64,000 bases of DNA from Candidatus Marithrix sp. Canyon 246 (GTDB taxonomy: Bacteria; Pseudomonadota; Gammaproteobacteria; Beggiatoales; Beggiatoaceae). How positions within the stretch are numbered: the first letter of the stretch is position 1; every line of letters begins with the position of its first letter. Location: NCBI RefSeq assembly GCF_001723685.1, contig NZ_MCBX01000009.1:1-64000 (forward strand). The letters are read 5' to 3'. Made by a program: the position numbers and the translations under genes. The notes under the pieces were generated by a model that did not search any database, was not told the origin of the DNA, and was given only the letters and a program-made list of their open reading frames with translations. Of this stretch, positions 1-8,704 are shown piece by piece.

Positions 1-2030
1 TAAGCGGCAATGCTGTGGCTGATGAGGTTTCCTCAAAAGCTATTTACGATTCAAAATTTAAAACACTATCTTTAGATGGTATTTTGGTTCCTTTTATAGA
101 TGAGTTCACTGGTAAAGAAACTGATAATAAAGGAATCTTTGATGCTCAATTGCAAGAAAAAACCAAGCTCGTATTTGAATTGATTCCTTGGAGTATCAAT
201 TTTAAAAACACATTTAATGGGGAAAATACTAGCGGCTATATTTTGTATGATCATAACACCAGATCAGTTAAGATTCCTTGTTTTGAAGTTACTACTATTG
301 CTAAGTTTGGTGATGGTATTCAAGGAGAATCCATATATTACAAAGATGTAAACATGAAGCAGCGGCATGTAGCCTATCCAATATTTCATGTTGATAATAT
401 GACAAAAACTGATAGTTGTGAAAATTCAGTAGAACCAATTCAAAAACCAACTTTAACAACAACTCCAACAACAACTAAAGATGACACTGTAGAAGTTGAA
501 GTTAATGGAGAAGATGGAACAACTGTTTTTGTAAATGGTATTGATAGTGGAAAAACTATTGATTCAACAGGGAAAGTTAAAGTCACACTTGATACTAGCG
601 GTGATTATGGGGATAAACCTTTTTCTATTAGTTTGAAAGATAGTGCTGGTAATGAGAGTGAGGCTTTGACTTTTAGTATTACTAAACCACAAATAATTAA
701 TTTTCAGTTTAGTTATATTGGAGTATATAAGCCTGATGCTAATAATATTGTTGAATTTATAGCACAAAGTGATGGACTAAAACCAGTAGATATGACAATA
801 AAATGGGATGATAACACAATAGAAAAAGTGGAAGTAGCTATTAATGGTTCAAAAACGATAAGTCATACATATAGTGATAATGAAAACAAAGATATATATA
901 TGAATGGCTTTGTTGGAGTGAAAAATACCAAGGGCAAAATTCAAGATGTGAATAGATGGGGTAAAGAGACCAAGTTTGTGTATATGAGAGAAATGTTCAA
1001 AATGTATGAAAAGACTGATTGGACTGCTACTGATACCCCACATACTAGGTATGTAACTAATATGACATATATGTTCAGTGGTAATAGAAGTGGTAAAAAG
1101 ATTTCTCTTAATCCTAATATAGGTGATTGGGATGTCTCAAATGTGACTAATATGACATCTATGTTTTATCAAAACATTGGATTTAATCAAGATATATCAA
1201 ATTGGGATGTATCAAATGTGGTTACTATGAATACTATGTTCCAAGTTGCTACAAGTTTCAATCAAGATATTGGAAATTGGGATGTATCCAATGTAACTGA
1301 TATGTCATATATGTTTCATGTAGCTCGTAGTTTTAATCAAGATATTGGGAATTGGGATGTTTCTAAAGTAACTAGCATGAGAACTATGTTTGAAAGCACT
1401 CCTTTTAATCAAAATATTGGAAATTGGGATGTATCTAATGTACAACAGATAGGAGGAATGTTTAGTAGTACAGCTTTTAATCAAGACATAAGCAACTGGG
1501 ATGTTTCTAATGTAGTTTACATGGATTATATGTTTAGTGGGGCAAGATATTTTAACCAAGATATATCTAAATGGAATGTTTCTAAGGTGCAAAATATGTA
1601 TATGATGTTTCGGAGAGCGAATTCTTTTAATCAAGATATAAGCAACTGGGATGTTTCCAATGTTCGAGATATGCAATGGATGTTTGGAGGTACAACCTCA
1701 TTTAATCAAGATATATCAAAATGGGATGTTTCTAATGTAAATAATATGTATTCCATGTTTAATGGTGCAAGTTTTAATCAAAATATAGGTAATTGGAATG
1801 TATCTAAAGTTAGAAGTATGAAATGGATGTTTAGAAATGCAATCTTTTTCAATCAAGATATAAGTAACTGGGATGTTTCAAATGTGACTGATATGGCACT
1901 GATGTTTGAAAATGCTAATTCATTTTCAAATAATGATCTATCAAATTGGGATGTATCAAAAGTATCAAGGCGTGAAAGATTTGCAAATAATTGGGGAAGT
2001 GGAAACACAGAACCAAATTGGAAAAATTAG
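1..2030 (+). CDS. Secreted BspA-type (DUF285) repeat protein, 5' end outside the window
   Basis: Partial gene. The frame is open from the first complete codon (base 3), and the first residues match the end of the signal peptide of the paralogue at 3214 (LSGNAVADEV), so the true start lies upstream. Counting from GTG at 15, residues 1-135 are a module shared with the proteins at 3214 and 10019. A Thr/Pro-rich linker (~138-155), an Ig-like region (~156-225), a beta-rich stretch, and then about 12 copies of a ~24-residue repeat follow (consensus FNQDISNWDVSNVTDMxxMF). This repeat is the DUF285/BspA-like surface repeat, known from adhesins and lipoproteins. No anchor is visible at the C-terminus. 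The likely role is an extracellular or surface binding protein; its ligand is unknown. Confidence 0.8.
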   Translation, partial: SGNAVADEVSSKAIYDSKFKTLSLDGILVPFIDEFTGKETDNKGIFDAQLQEKTKLVFELIPWSINFKNTFNGENTSGYILYDHNTRSVKIPCFEVTTIAKFGDGIQGESIYYKDVNMKQRHVAYPIFHVDNMTKTDSCENSVEPIQKPTLTTTPTTTKDDTVEVEVNGEDGTTVFVNGIDSGKTIDSTGKVKVTLDTSGDYGDKPFSISLKDSAGNESEALTFSITKPQIINFQFSYIGVYKPDANNIVEFIAQSDGLKPVDMTIKWDDNTIEKVEVAINGSKTISHTYSDNENKDIYMNGFVGVKNTKGKIQDVNRWGKETKFVYMREMFKMYEKTDWTATDTPHTRYVTNMTYMFSGNRSGKKISLNPNIGDWDVSNVTNMTSMFYQNIGFNQDISNWDVSNVVTMNTMFQVATSFNQDIGNWDVSNVTDMSYMFHVARSFNQDIGNWDVSKVTSMRTMFESTPFNQNIGNWDVSNVQQIGGMFSSTAFNQDISNWDVSNVVYMDYMFSGARYFNQDISKWNVSKVQNMYMMFRRANSFNQDISNWDVSNVRDMQWMFGGTTSFNQDISKWDVSNVNNMYSMFNGASFNQNIGNWNVSKVRSMKWMFRNAIFFNQDISNWDVSNVTDMALMFENANSFSNNDLSNWDVSKVSRRERFANNWGSGNTEPNWKN

Positions 2031-2083
2031 CTCGTAGAATATATAAGCGATAGCCCGTTATACACCAAAACCTAATCGATGTA

Positions 2084-2101
2084 GTTTCGAACACTCGAAA
2101 C
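2084..2101. other. Short perfect stem-loop downstream of the BspA-type gene
   Basis: GTTTCGA, a four-base loop, then TCGAAAC. It lies about 55 bases after the stop codon at 2030, in the 200-bp gap between convergent genes. There is no T-tract, so it is at most a weak terminator. The rest of the gap holds a 17-base string that recurs downstream of the paralogue (near 5200). Confidence 0.35.
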
Positions 2102-2232
2102 CCCGCTTTGCTTATACATCCTACACTGGCTGTTATATATTCTGTAGGTTGGACTTAGCATCTGATACATGTAAAAATTGCAAATTGATTTATCATTAGG
2201 TGAATTTTGCTAGACACATGGTATTGGTACTG

Positions 2233-2715
2233 TTAATCAAATTCATAAACTAATGCTTTTAGATTATCAGATAATCTGAATTTATTTGCTTCTACTTCCT
2301 TTATAATCTCTATTGCTTTATTTTTTGTAATTTTATTACTCTCTATCAATTTCAAGAGAATACCAATCAAACCAACAATACCAATTCCAAGTGATTTTGC
2401 AACAGAACGTCCTTTTTTTTCGTCAATCAGCAAAGGTAGCTGAAGTTTCTTTGCTAAAACAATAGATTCAGATTCTCCTCTATCCAATCTTTTGATTAAT
2501 ATTTCATAAAATTCATCATAAGTTATAGATTGAGAAAATATTTTAGCATGTTTAATATAAGTATCAATGGTTAATTTATGTTTACTTTTATTAGTAACTT
2601 CCTTGTAAACTTCATTGGTTATGATTATTTCATCAAAAAACTTAAAAAGAAGGTTAAAATTATCTGTATCTAACAGTGTTATAAGTGTAGAACTATCAAC
2701 AACTATTTGTTTCAT
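2233..2715 (-). CDS. PIN-domain toxin, DUF3368-like
   Basis: A 160-residue protein with the PIN/DUF3368 pattern: an N-terminal acidic start (VVDSSTL, D7), a central GESESIVLA, then LLIDEKKGRSVAKSLGI and a Gly-rich helix (GIVGLIGILL). Family knowledge says such proteins are metal-dependent RNases acting as toxins of type II toxin-antitoxin modules. Its ATG overlaps the stop of the upstream antitoxin gene (ATGA, 2712-2715), which indicates translational coupling. All recognisable acidic positions seem present, so the gene looks intact. The RNA target cannot be told from sequence. Confidence 0.75.
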   Translation of the reverse strand: MKQIVVDSSTLITLLDTDNFNLLFKFFDEIIITNEVYKEVTNKSKHKLTIDTYIKHAKIFSQSITYDEFYEILIKRLDRGESESIVLAKKLQLPLLIDEKKGRSVAKSLGIGIVGLIGILLKLIESNKITKNKAIEIIKEVEANKFRLSDNLKALVYEFD

Positions 2716-3041
2716 AAATTATCAAGAAGCTCAAGCTCATCTTTTATATCATCAGTAGAGTAATTAATTACTGGCATATTAAGTGTTATAAACATATTAC
2801 GAAGTTTTTCTTTACTAACATTAAGAAGTTCAGCCAATTTTCCAAAAGATATTTCTCCAGTTTTGTAAAGATCAAAAAGGAGAAGTTCTTTTATGCTTTG
2901 ATCAACCATGTTATCTTTTAGAGGAATTGTAATCCCAATGGGTTTACTATGCTCAGTTAAAAAAATAGGCATTCCTCTCGCCAAACAACTACTTATGGTA
3001 GTTGTATTCTTTTTTAGTTCATTAATAGTTACACTTTGCAT
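2712..3041 (-). CDS. Antitoxin with Phd-like N-terminus and UPF0175-like C-terminus
   Basis: A 109-residue protein immediately upstream of, and overlapping by 4 bp, the PIN toxin gene. Residues 1-42 (VTINELKKNT, MPIFLTEHSKPIGITIPL) look like a Phd/YefM antitoxin fold. Residues ~55-109 (YKTGEISFGKLAELLNVS, NMPVINYSTDDIKDEL) look like UPF0175, a small antitoxin family that normally stands alone. I infer a two-domain antitoxin that neutralises the toxin and represses the operon. It sits on the minus strand between two near-identical paralogous gene starts, so it may have been inserted with or between the duplications. Confidence 0.65.
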   Translation of the reverse strand: MQSVTINELKKNTTTISSCLARGMPIFLTEHSKPIGITIPLKDNMVDQSIKELLLFDLYKTGEISFGKLAELLNVSKEKLRNMFITLNMPVINYSTDDIKDELELLDNL

Positions 3042-3136
3042 TAGTTATCTATCTCATATTCAGTTAGTTTAATGTTTGGTATTGTACCATAAAGCGTTGC
3101 TTGAAAACAGAGTTAAAAATTCCTTGAATTCCAATG

Positions 3137-3166
3137 AATGGCCCATACTATCACAAACAGGCCATT
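3137..3166 (+). promoter_or_regulatory. Inverted repeat AATGGCC/GGCCATT upstream of the LVIVD-protein gene
   Basis: AATGGCC at 3137-3143 and its reverse complement at 3160-3166, separated by 16 bases and ending 47 bases before the start codon at 3214. The same half-site occurs as an inverted pair (9966-9990) upstream of the related gene at 10019. An operator or a 5'-UTR hairpin are both possible. Confidence 0.35.
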
Positions 3167-3213
3167 TCAAATATTGTTTCAAATGTTTTTCAATATTAAC
3201 ATCAATAAAAATT

Positions 3214-5175
3214 ATGACTAAATTTAAGTTAATAAATACTATGCTTTTATTTGCCGTATTAAGCGGCAATGCTGTGGCTGATGAGGTTTCCTCAAAAGCC
3301 ATTTACGATTCAAAATTTAAAACACTATCTTTAGATGGTATTTTGGTTCCTTTTATAGATGAGTTCACTGGTAAAGAAACTGATAATAAAGGAATCTTTG
3401 ACGTTCAATTGCAAGAAAAAACTAAACTGGTTTTTGAATTAATCCCTTGGAGTATCAATTTTAAAAACACATTTAATGGGGAAAATACTAGCGGCTATAT
3501 TTTGTATGATCATAACACCAGATCAGTTAAGATTCCTTGTTTTGAAGTTACTACTATTGCTAAATTTGGAGATGCAATTGAAGGAGAATCCATATATTAC
3601 AAGGATGTAAATATGAAGCAGAGGCATGTAGCCTATCCAATCTTTCATGTTGATAATATGACAAAAACTGATAGTTGTACTCCAACACCTCAAAAACTAA
3701 CTTCTAAAGCACAACTGAAAGGCAACCTATCAAATGCAAATGTAAAAATATATAGAGTAGAAGATAATGCTGATAAAACTCTTCTTTATCAAGAAAAAAC
3801 CGATTCTGATGGCTTATTTTATGAACATAAAGATGAACTTGAAAATGATAAGTTTTATATTTATGAAGTTAGTGATGGTGGTATAGAGGGAACAATTCGA
3901 GCCGTTAGCAAAGGAGCTTGGATTACCAAAGATTTCAAAGTTTCTTTAGCATCTGAAATTGCTTATATCTTTTTGGCTAAGGATTTGAAGTATGATTTTA
4001 ATGCTACAAAAGTTGAGAATAGATTGAATGAAGTGGCTAAGACTATTCTTAATGGTGATATAAATGAGGATGGGAATATTGATGTTTCTGATTTATTAGT
4101 GTTTGATTATCAAACTAATTTAAATGATATAAATAGTTCGGAATTTTCTAGTGATAAGTTACAACAAATTGTTTCGGAGATTTATCGAGGTGATTTAAGT
4201 TATGCGGATCGTATTTCTAGTGCTACTGTTGGACATTACAATACAAATGGTATTGCAAACTCTGTAGCCTTATCCCAAGATGAAACAAAAGCATTTGTAA
4301 CAGATAGACAAAATGGTTTGGTGATAATAGATATAACAAATCCAACAAATCCAACTAAAGTTGGTCGCTATAATACAAGTACTTATGCATATCAAGTAGT
4401 CTTATCTCAAGATGACACCAAAGCATTTGTAGCAAATTATCTTAATGGCTTAGTAGTCATAGATATAACAGATCCTAGCAATCCAAGTCAATTGGCTCAT
4501 TATAATGCAAGTGTGTATGGATTTGGAGTAAGCTTATCCAAAGATGGAACAAAACTATTCGTAGCGGATAATCCTAATGGTTTACTGATAGTAGATATAA
4601 CAAACCCAAGCAATCCAACTACAATCGGTCACTATAATACAACTGTTCCAGCAATACGAGTAACTTTATCTCAAGATGAAACAAAAGCATTTGTAACAAC
4701 AGGCGATTCTCATGGTTTAGTCATAGTGGATATAACAGATCCAAGCAATCCAACTCAAATTGGTCACTATTATAATAAAAATTATTTTACATATGGAATA
4801 AGCTTATCTAAAGATGGAACAAAAGCATTTGTAACAGGTGGTTCTACTTATTTTATCATAGTAGATATAACAGATCCAAAGAATCCAAGCAAAATAGGTC
4901 AATATAAGGCGGCAACTGGTAATACAAGAGGAATAACCTTATCCCAAGATGGAACAAGAGCATTTATAGCAGACTATAAAAATGGTTTAGTTGTTATCAA
5001 TATAACAGACCCAAGCAATCCACGTAAAGTGAATCACTATAATACAAATGAAGCATATGAAGTAACACTATCAGGAGATGGAACAAAAGCGTTTGTAGCA
5101 GATGCTAATAATGGCTTAGTAATAATAGACTTAGAACTATTCACTCCAATATCAAATAATTCATCAACTAAGTAG
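3214..5175 (+). CDS. Secreted LVIVD beta-propeller protein with shared N-terminal module
   Basis: Start set at ATG 3214 because it opens a good signal peptide (MTKFKLINTMLLFAVLSG, cleavage near AVA-DEV); the upstream in-frame sequence from 3076 contains a hairpin and looks untranslated. The protein is 653 residues. After the signal peptide comes the ~130-residue module, almost identical to that of the gene at window start. A region with a dockerin/EF-hand-like loop (GDINEDGNIDVSDLLVFD) follows, then about seven LVIVD-type repeats (NGLVIIDITNPTNP, GTKAFVAD) that should form a beta-propeller. No LPXTG or transmembrane anchor is seen. It is probably an exported binding protein, and calcium binding is suggested by the EF-hand-like loop. 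Confidence 0.8.
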   Translation: MTKFKLINTMLLFAVLSGNAVADEVSSKAIYDSKFKTLSLDGILVPFIDEFTGKETDNKGIFDVQLQEKTKLVFELIPWSINFKNTFNGENTSGYILYDHNTRSVKIPCFEVTTIAKFGDAIEGESIYYKDVNMKQRHVAYPIFHVDNMTKTDSCTPTPQKLTSKAQLKGNLSNANVKIYRVEDNADKTLLYQEKTDSDGLFYEHKDELENDKFYIYEVSDGGIEGTIRAVSKGAWITKDFKVSLASEIAYIFLAKDLKYDFNATKVENRLNEVAKTILNGDINEDGNIDVSDLLVFDYQTNLNDINSSEFSSDKLQQIVSEIYRGDLSYADRISSATVGHYNTNGIANSVALSQDETKAFVTDRQNGLVIIDITNPTNPTKVGRYNTSTYAYQVVLSQDDTKAFVANYLNGLVVIDITDPSNPSQLAHYNASVYGFGVSLSKDGTKLFVADNPNGLLIVDITNPSNPTTIGHYNTTVPAIRVTLSQDETKAFVTTGDSHGLVIVDITDPSNPTQIGHYYNKNYFTYGISLSKDGTKAFVTGGSTYFIIVDITDPKNPSKIGQYKAATGNTRGITLSQDGTRAFIADYKNGLVVINITDPSNPRKVNHYNTNEAYEVTLSGDGTKAFVADANNGLVIIDLELFTPISNNSSTK

Positions 5176-5244
5176 AAAATTTTACACACATATTTTCTAT
5201 CTGTTATATATTCTGTAATTTTTAAATCTCAATAACACACAATC

Positions 5245-5322
5245 ATGACTATTCAAAAAAAACTTAAATCAACAATAATATCTATAGCAATGATGAGCTG
5301 TTTAGGAGACCAAAACCAATGA
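5245..5322 (+). CDS. Possible 25-residue leader peptide or truncated signal peptide
   Basis: ATG at 5245 opens a 25-codon frame whose product looks like a signal peptide (STIISIAMMSCLG). Its TGA overlaps the ATG of the next frame at 5319 (ATGA). It could be a coupled leader or the leftover start of a lost lipoprotein gene. No homologue is recognised and the evidence is weak. Confidence 0.25.
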   Translation: MTIQKKLKSTIISIAMMSCLGDQNQ

Positions 5323-5908
5323 AAGTACTACTAATAATATTACAGTTATTTTTTGTAACCAAGCTTCATGCAATAGAACTTTATCAGTTTGATAATGATG
5401 ATGAATTAAAAAAAATTTCAATTCTAAATCCTGCCGGTGTTTATATCGAAAATGGCTATTTAATTTTTGAGCGCACTGAGCAATCTGAGCATGATCATAC
5501 TGGTATTTCTACTCTAAAAAATTATCTTGGTGATCTTGAAGTTGTACTTGAGTTTGCTGATTTAAGTTTATTTAAAGTTAATCATTTTGTGTTAGAGGAT
5601 GCGGCAAATGTCAATGTTCATATCAATGTGCTGTAGCCGATTATGAAAAACTTCAGGTTTCACTCTCAGATATATTTCCAAATAATAATTTAGATGTTTC
5701 CTTACATAAAACCACCAATAATAAACTCTTAATCATTGTTAAAAATGACAATAAACATAAACAGACTCTTGCAGCTCAGCTTCCGGGATCAGCAAAAGCC
5801 GCAATTTATCAAGATTTAACTTTAAAAGGTGATAGTGATTGGCGACAACTAGAAGCTGTGTTTAATGTAGCTGAAGATATGAACGCAACGCTGTATTTCT
5901 TTAATTGA
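5319..5908 (+). pseudogene. Frameshifted secreted protein of unknown function
   Basis: ATG 5319, preceded by TAGGAG at 5303-5308, opens a 105-codon frame with a signal peptide (LLIILQLFFVTKLHAIEL) that stops at 5636. A second coding-like frame continues directly in another phase (about 5620-5908, including DYEKLQVSLSDIF and GSAKAAIYQDLTLKGDSDW) and ends with TGA at 5906. The two halves together would give ~195 residues. The break is at about 5610-5638. I do not recognise the family. A sequencing indel is the alternative to a real frameshift. Confidence 0.5.
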
Positions 5909-6034
5909 TAAAACTTGGGTAATGGTGGTTAAATAGTAGGAATTATTAATACACAAACATATAATATCATATTATAATGTATATTGTTAAAAAGTAATAA
6001 GACAGTATTGCATATTTTATGCTATTATCTAAAC

Positions 6035-6255
6035 ATGAATGTTATATACGCAAGAGTTTCAACCTATAAACAGAAGAAAGACTTACAGAACCAGATAGAC
6101 AACATTGAAGCTTACATGAACAGCAATGGCTATAAGGTAGATAAAATCTATAAAGATATAAAAACCGTGAACAAGAACTGTTTGAAGATTTAATGCAGGT
6201 TGTTCATTCTTTTTCTATGAAAATGTATTCGCGCAGAAAACTATGCAAAGAGTAG
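6035..6255 (+). pseudogene. tnpA: IS607-type serine resolvase tnpA, internally deleted
   Basis: ATG 6035 begins MNVIYARVSTYKQKKDLQ, the serine-recombinase start with the catalytic Ser in YARVST. The frame is open to 6193, but the matching C-terminal piece (EQELFEDLMQVVHSF, then YSRRKL) continues in another frame from 6169 and ends at the TAG at 6253. Most of the catalytic core between them is missing, so the protein cannot be active. The surviving ends place the gene in the IS607 resolvase group. Confidence 0.65.
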
Positions 6256-7272
6256 AACGTCATATCATAATCGATTCACATGCTTTAAATGAATTAACAT
6301 TCAAAGCAAAAAACCTCTATAACGTGGCTAATTATCAATTTTGCAGTCATTCGTGAATGGAAAAAGAACCCGTCAAAGTTTAAAGGTATGCCTAAAATAC
6401 CAAATTATAAAAAAAAGAACGGACACTTTGTTGCAATATTCACTAATCAGCAGGTAAAAGTTAAACAGGGTTTTATCCATTTTCCAAAAGCTGTCAATAT
6501 TTCACCTATGAAAACATCAGTTTCCAAACCAAAGCAGGTACGAATAACACCTCAAGCTACCTGTTTTGTTGTAGAAGTGGTGTATGAAAAAGAAGTGCAA
6601 AAAGTAGAAACTTTGCCTGATAGTTTTGTTTCCATTGATCTCGGTTTAAATAACCTTGCAACGTCTTTTAACAATGTAGGATTAGCTCCTTTCATTGTAA
6701 ACGGTAAGCCACTTAAATCAATCAACGCATGGTTTAATAAAAGCAAAGCTAAGTTACAAAGTCAATTACCTAAAGGTATATTTAGCACATTACAAATAAA
6801 CGATTACATCCATAAAACATCCCGATTTATTATTGATTATTGTGTTGAAAATAAAATAGGCACGATTATTATCGGTAACAATGAAGGATGGAAAAATAGT
6901 ATCAACATAGGAAAGCGAAATAATCAAAACTTCGTTCAAATACCCCATACTAAGTTAATCCGTTCCATAGAATATAAAGCTGATGAGTTTGGGATTTTGG
7001 TAAAAATAACGGAAGAAAGCTACACCTCAAAGACTGACAATTTGGTGCTTGAACCTTTAAAAAAGCATGGCTCAAATAAGATTCGAGGCAAAAGAATCAA
7101 AAAACCAAGTTTGGGTAAGCGTGGATTGTTTCAATCTTCAAATGGAATGTTAATAAATGCAGATTGTAACGGTGCAATTGGTATTGCTAGAAAAGTAGTC
7201 GGTGATTTGGCATTAAAGCCAATAATCGATAAGAGCATTGCGTTAATGCCAAGACATAGGTTTTCTTTCTGA
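6243..7272 (+). pseudogene. tnpB: TnpB (IS607/IS605 OrfB family), N-terminal region deleted and frameshifted
   Basis: The family-typical start (ATG 6243, MQRVERHIIIDSHAL) runs only 37 codons. The rest resumes in another frame at REWKKNPSKFKGMPKIP (~6350), with about 50 codons of the usual N-terminal region missing. From 6388 the frame is open for 294 codons and keeps the RuvC-like residues: SIDLGLNNLAT (Asp), IIIGNNEGWK (Glu) and NADCNGAIGIARK (Asp). The ESYTSKTDNL region lacks the CxxC pairs of zinc-finger TnpBs, as in a known TnpB subgroup. TnpB proteins are RNA-guided nucleases; this copy is probably dead because its N-terminus is broken. Confidence 0.7.
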
Positions 7273-7293
7273 TGTTTTTAGGAAGATTCGTAA

Positions 7294-7983
7294 ATGTCTA
7301 AATATGTCCGTAGTAACTATGGAAATTCTGACGTGACAAATGTACTATTAAAAATAATATTTATAATCACTTTCTTACAATTAAGTAATATTGCCTGCTC
7401 AAAAATAAATAAACCATTACCTCCATTACCTACTAATATAACAACATACAAAGCAGCAGATATATATAAAGTAGCTGCTTCTTTAGCTGAACTAGGTTAT
7501 TTTAGCTATTCTCTTAGACAAGCTGATATTGAATCAGTAAAAGCCGCTGTCAAATTATTTCAACAAGATATTAAAGTTGAACCTACTGGTTTATTAGATG
7601 ATATTACTTGGGGAAAATTACAAAAAGTTAAATTAAGTAAAAATAGACGAGCAGTATTTGTAATCGACAAAATTGAATGTAAAAGTTCAGATGAAGCATT
7701 TGTTTTATTTTATCGAGGCGAGTTAGAAAACAATGATAAAGTAAATATAAATAAACGCTATGCCTTATGGTACGATACTAAACGCAAAGGAATTAATAGA
7801 AAAGATTGGTGGTGTATTCCAAAAAAACGCTTTTGTTCTTCAGAGATTAATTTTACTGATTGGCGCGGAAAATTAAAACCGGGGGATATAGGAACTTTTA
7901 ACAGTACAATGATTACAAATAGTCGTTCAAATTTGGAATCATTGGTAGCGACAACTTTTAAAAGTTCATGTAAAAAGGATTAA
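7294..7983 (+). CDS. Putative exported protein with peptidoglycan-binding-like domain
   Basis: A 229-residue protein with one N-terminal hydrophobic segment (~residues 17-33), then IACS, which resembles but does not match a lipobox. Residues ~55-105 (LAELGYFSY, ESVKAAVKLFQQDIKVEP, TGLLDDITWGKLQ) match the peptidoglycan-binding domain 1 pattern. The C-terminal half has several Cys residues (ECKSS, WWCIPKKRFCSS) and no recognised domain. It ends 7 bp before the ABC ATPase gene and 0.7 kb before ftsX, which would suit an envelope role. Function unknown. Confidence 0.6.
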   Translation: MSKYVRSNYGNSDVTNVLLKIIFIITFLQLSNIACSKINKPLPPLPTNITTYKAADIYKVAASLAELGYFSYSLRQADIESVKAAVKLFQQDIKVEPTGLLDDITWGKLQKVKLSKNRRAVFVIDKIECKSSDEAFVLFYRGELENNDKVNINKRYALWYDTKRKGINRKDWWCIPKKRFCSSEINFTDWRGKLKPGDIGTFNSTMITNSRSNLESLVATTFKSSCKKD

Positions 7984-7990
7984 AACTATT

Positions 7991-8704
7991 ATGATTTTAG
8001 AAATGAAAAATGTCATCAAGCGTCGTCAACAAGGAGGCATTACTTTTGAATTACAGATACCAGAAATACGTTTATTAAAAGGGCAATTTGTAGCTATAGT
8101 TGGTAATAGCGGTTGTGGCAAAAGTACATTATTAGATATGTTAGCCTTAGTATCTCGCCCAAATAGTTGTGAAAGTTTCAAATCCAACGATTTTGATATT
8201 AATCAATTATGGCAACAAGACAAGGAACAAACACTTGCCGCTATACGTTGCGAAAAATTAGGCTATGTACTGCAAACTGGAGGCTTATTACCATTTCTAA
8301 CAGTGTGGCAAAACATAGAATTACCATTAAAATTAAATGGTTTGAATGATACTAGCTATATAAAAAGCTTAGCACAACGTCTTGAAATAGATAGCTTATT
8401 AAATAAAAAGCCTCAGTTTTTATCTGGTGGGCAACGACAAAGAGTAGCGGTATTACGCGCTTTAAGCCATCGCCCAGCAATAATTCTAGCCGACGAACCA
8501 ACAGCGGCTGTAGATGAGCAACGCGCAAAGGCGATTGTTCAAGATTTCCACCAATTAGCAAAAGAAACAGGAACTACCATAATTATGGTGACTCATAACA
8601 AAGATTTAGTAATGCCATTGGCGGATAAAATTTATAGCTTTAAAGTGGAAGATGTGTCTAAAAGTATGATTAGTTCTACTTGTTATGAAATGCTATGCAA
8701 ATAA
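7991..8704 (+). CDS. ABC transporter ATPase paired with FtsX (divergent FtsE or LolD/MacB type)
   Basis: A 237-residue ABC ATPase: Walker A GNSGCGKST (38-46), signature LSGGQ (144-148), Walker B IILADEP (164-170), switch His in VTHN (202). The gene overlaps ftsX by 10 bp, so by position it fills the FtsE slot, where the ATPase signals through FtsX to periplasmic amidase activators at division. The sequence is not a typical FtsE. It has the YVLQTGGLLPFLTV segment and a long spacer after Walker A, closer to LolD/MacB-like ATPases. Whether it is a diverged FtsE or a replacement cannot be settled here. Confidence 0.7.
   Translation: MILEMKNVIKRRQQGGITFELQIPEIRLLKGQFVAIVGNSGCGKSTLLDMLALVSRPNSCESFKSNDFDINQLWQQDKEQTLAAIRCEKLGYVLQTGGLLPFLTVWQNIELPLKLNGLNDTSYIKSLAQRLEIDSLLNKKPQFLSGGQRQRVAVLRALSHRPAIILADEPTAAVDEQRAKAIVQDFHQLAKETGTTIIMVTHNKDLVMPLADKIYSFKVEDVSKSMISSTCYEMLCK

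Larger units (their letters stand above)
6035..7272 (+). mobile_element. Decayed IS607-type element (tnpA and tnpB remnants)
   Basis: A serine-resolvase fragment and a TnpB gene in the usual IS607 order, with the tnpB start overlapping the tnpA end (6243 and 6255). Both genes carry internal deletions that also shift frame. IS607 elements have no terminal inverted repeats, and I could not define the exact ends. The element should be immobile on its own. Confidence 0.7.

Noticed and set aside
1305..1676. A 123-residue minus-strand frame opposite the BspA-type repeats
   Set aside because: It is a repetitive shadow of the repeat-coding strand and has no start signal or family resemblance.
3076..3213. 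In-frame N-terminal extension of the LVIVD protein
   Set aside because: It lacks signal-peptide character, contains the AATGGCC hairpin, and the ATG at 3214 starts a clean signal peptide also seen in the paralogue.
6388..7272. Annotating tnpB as an intact 294-residue gene
   Set aside because: The true N-terminus is recognisable at 6243 in another frame and about 50 codons are missing, so it is a pseudogene.
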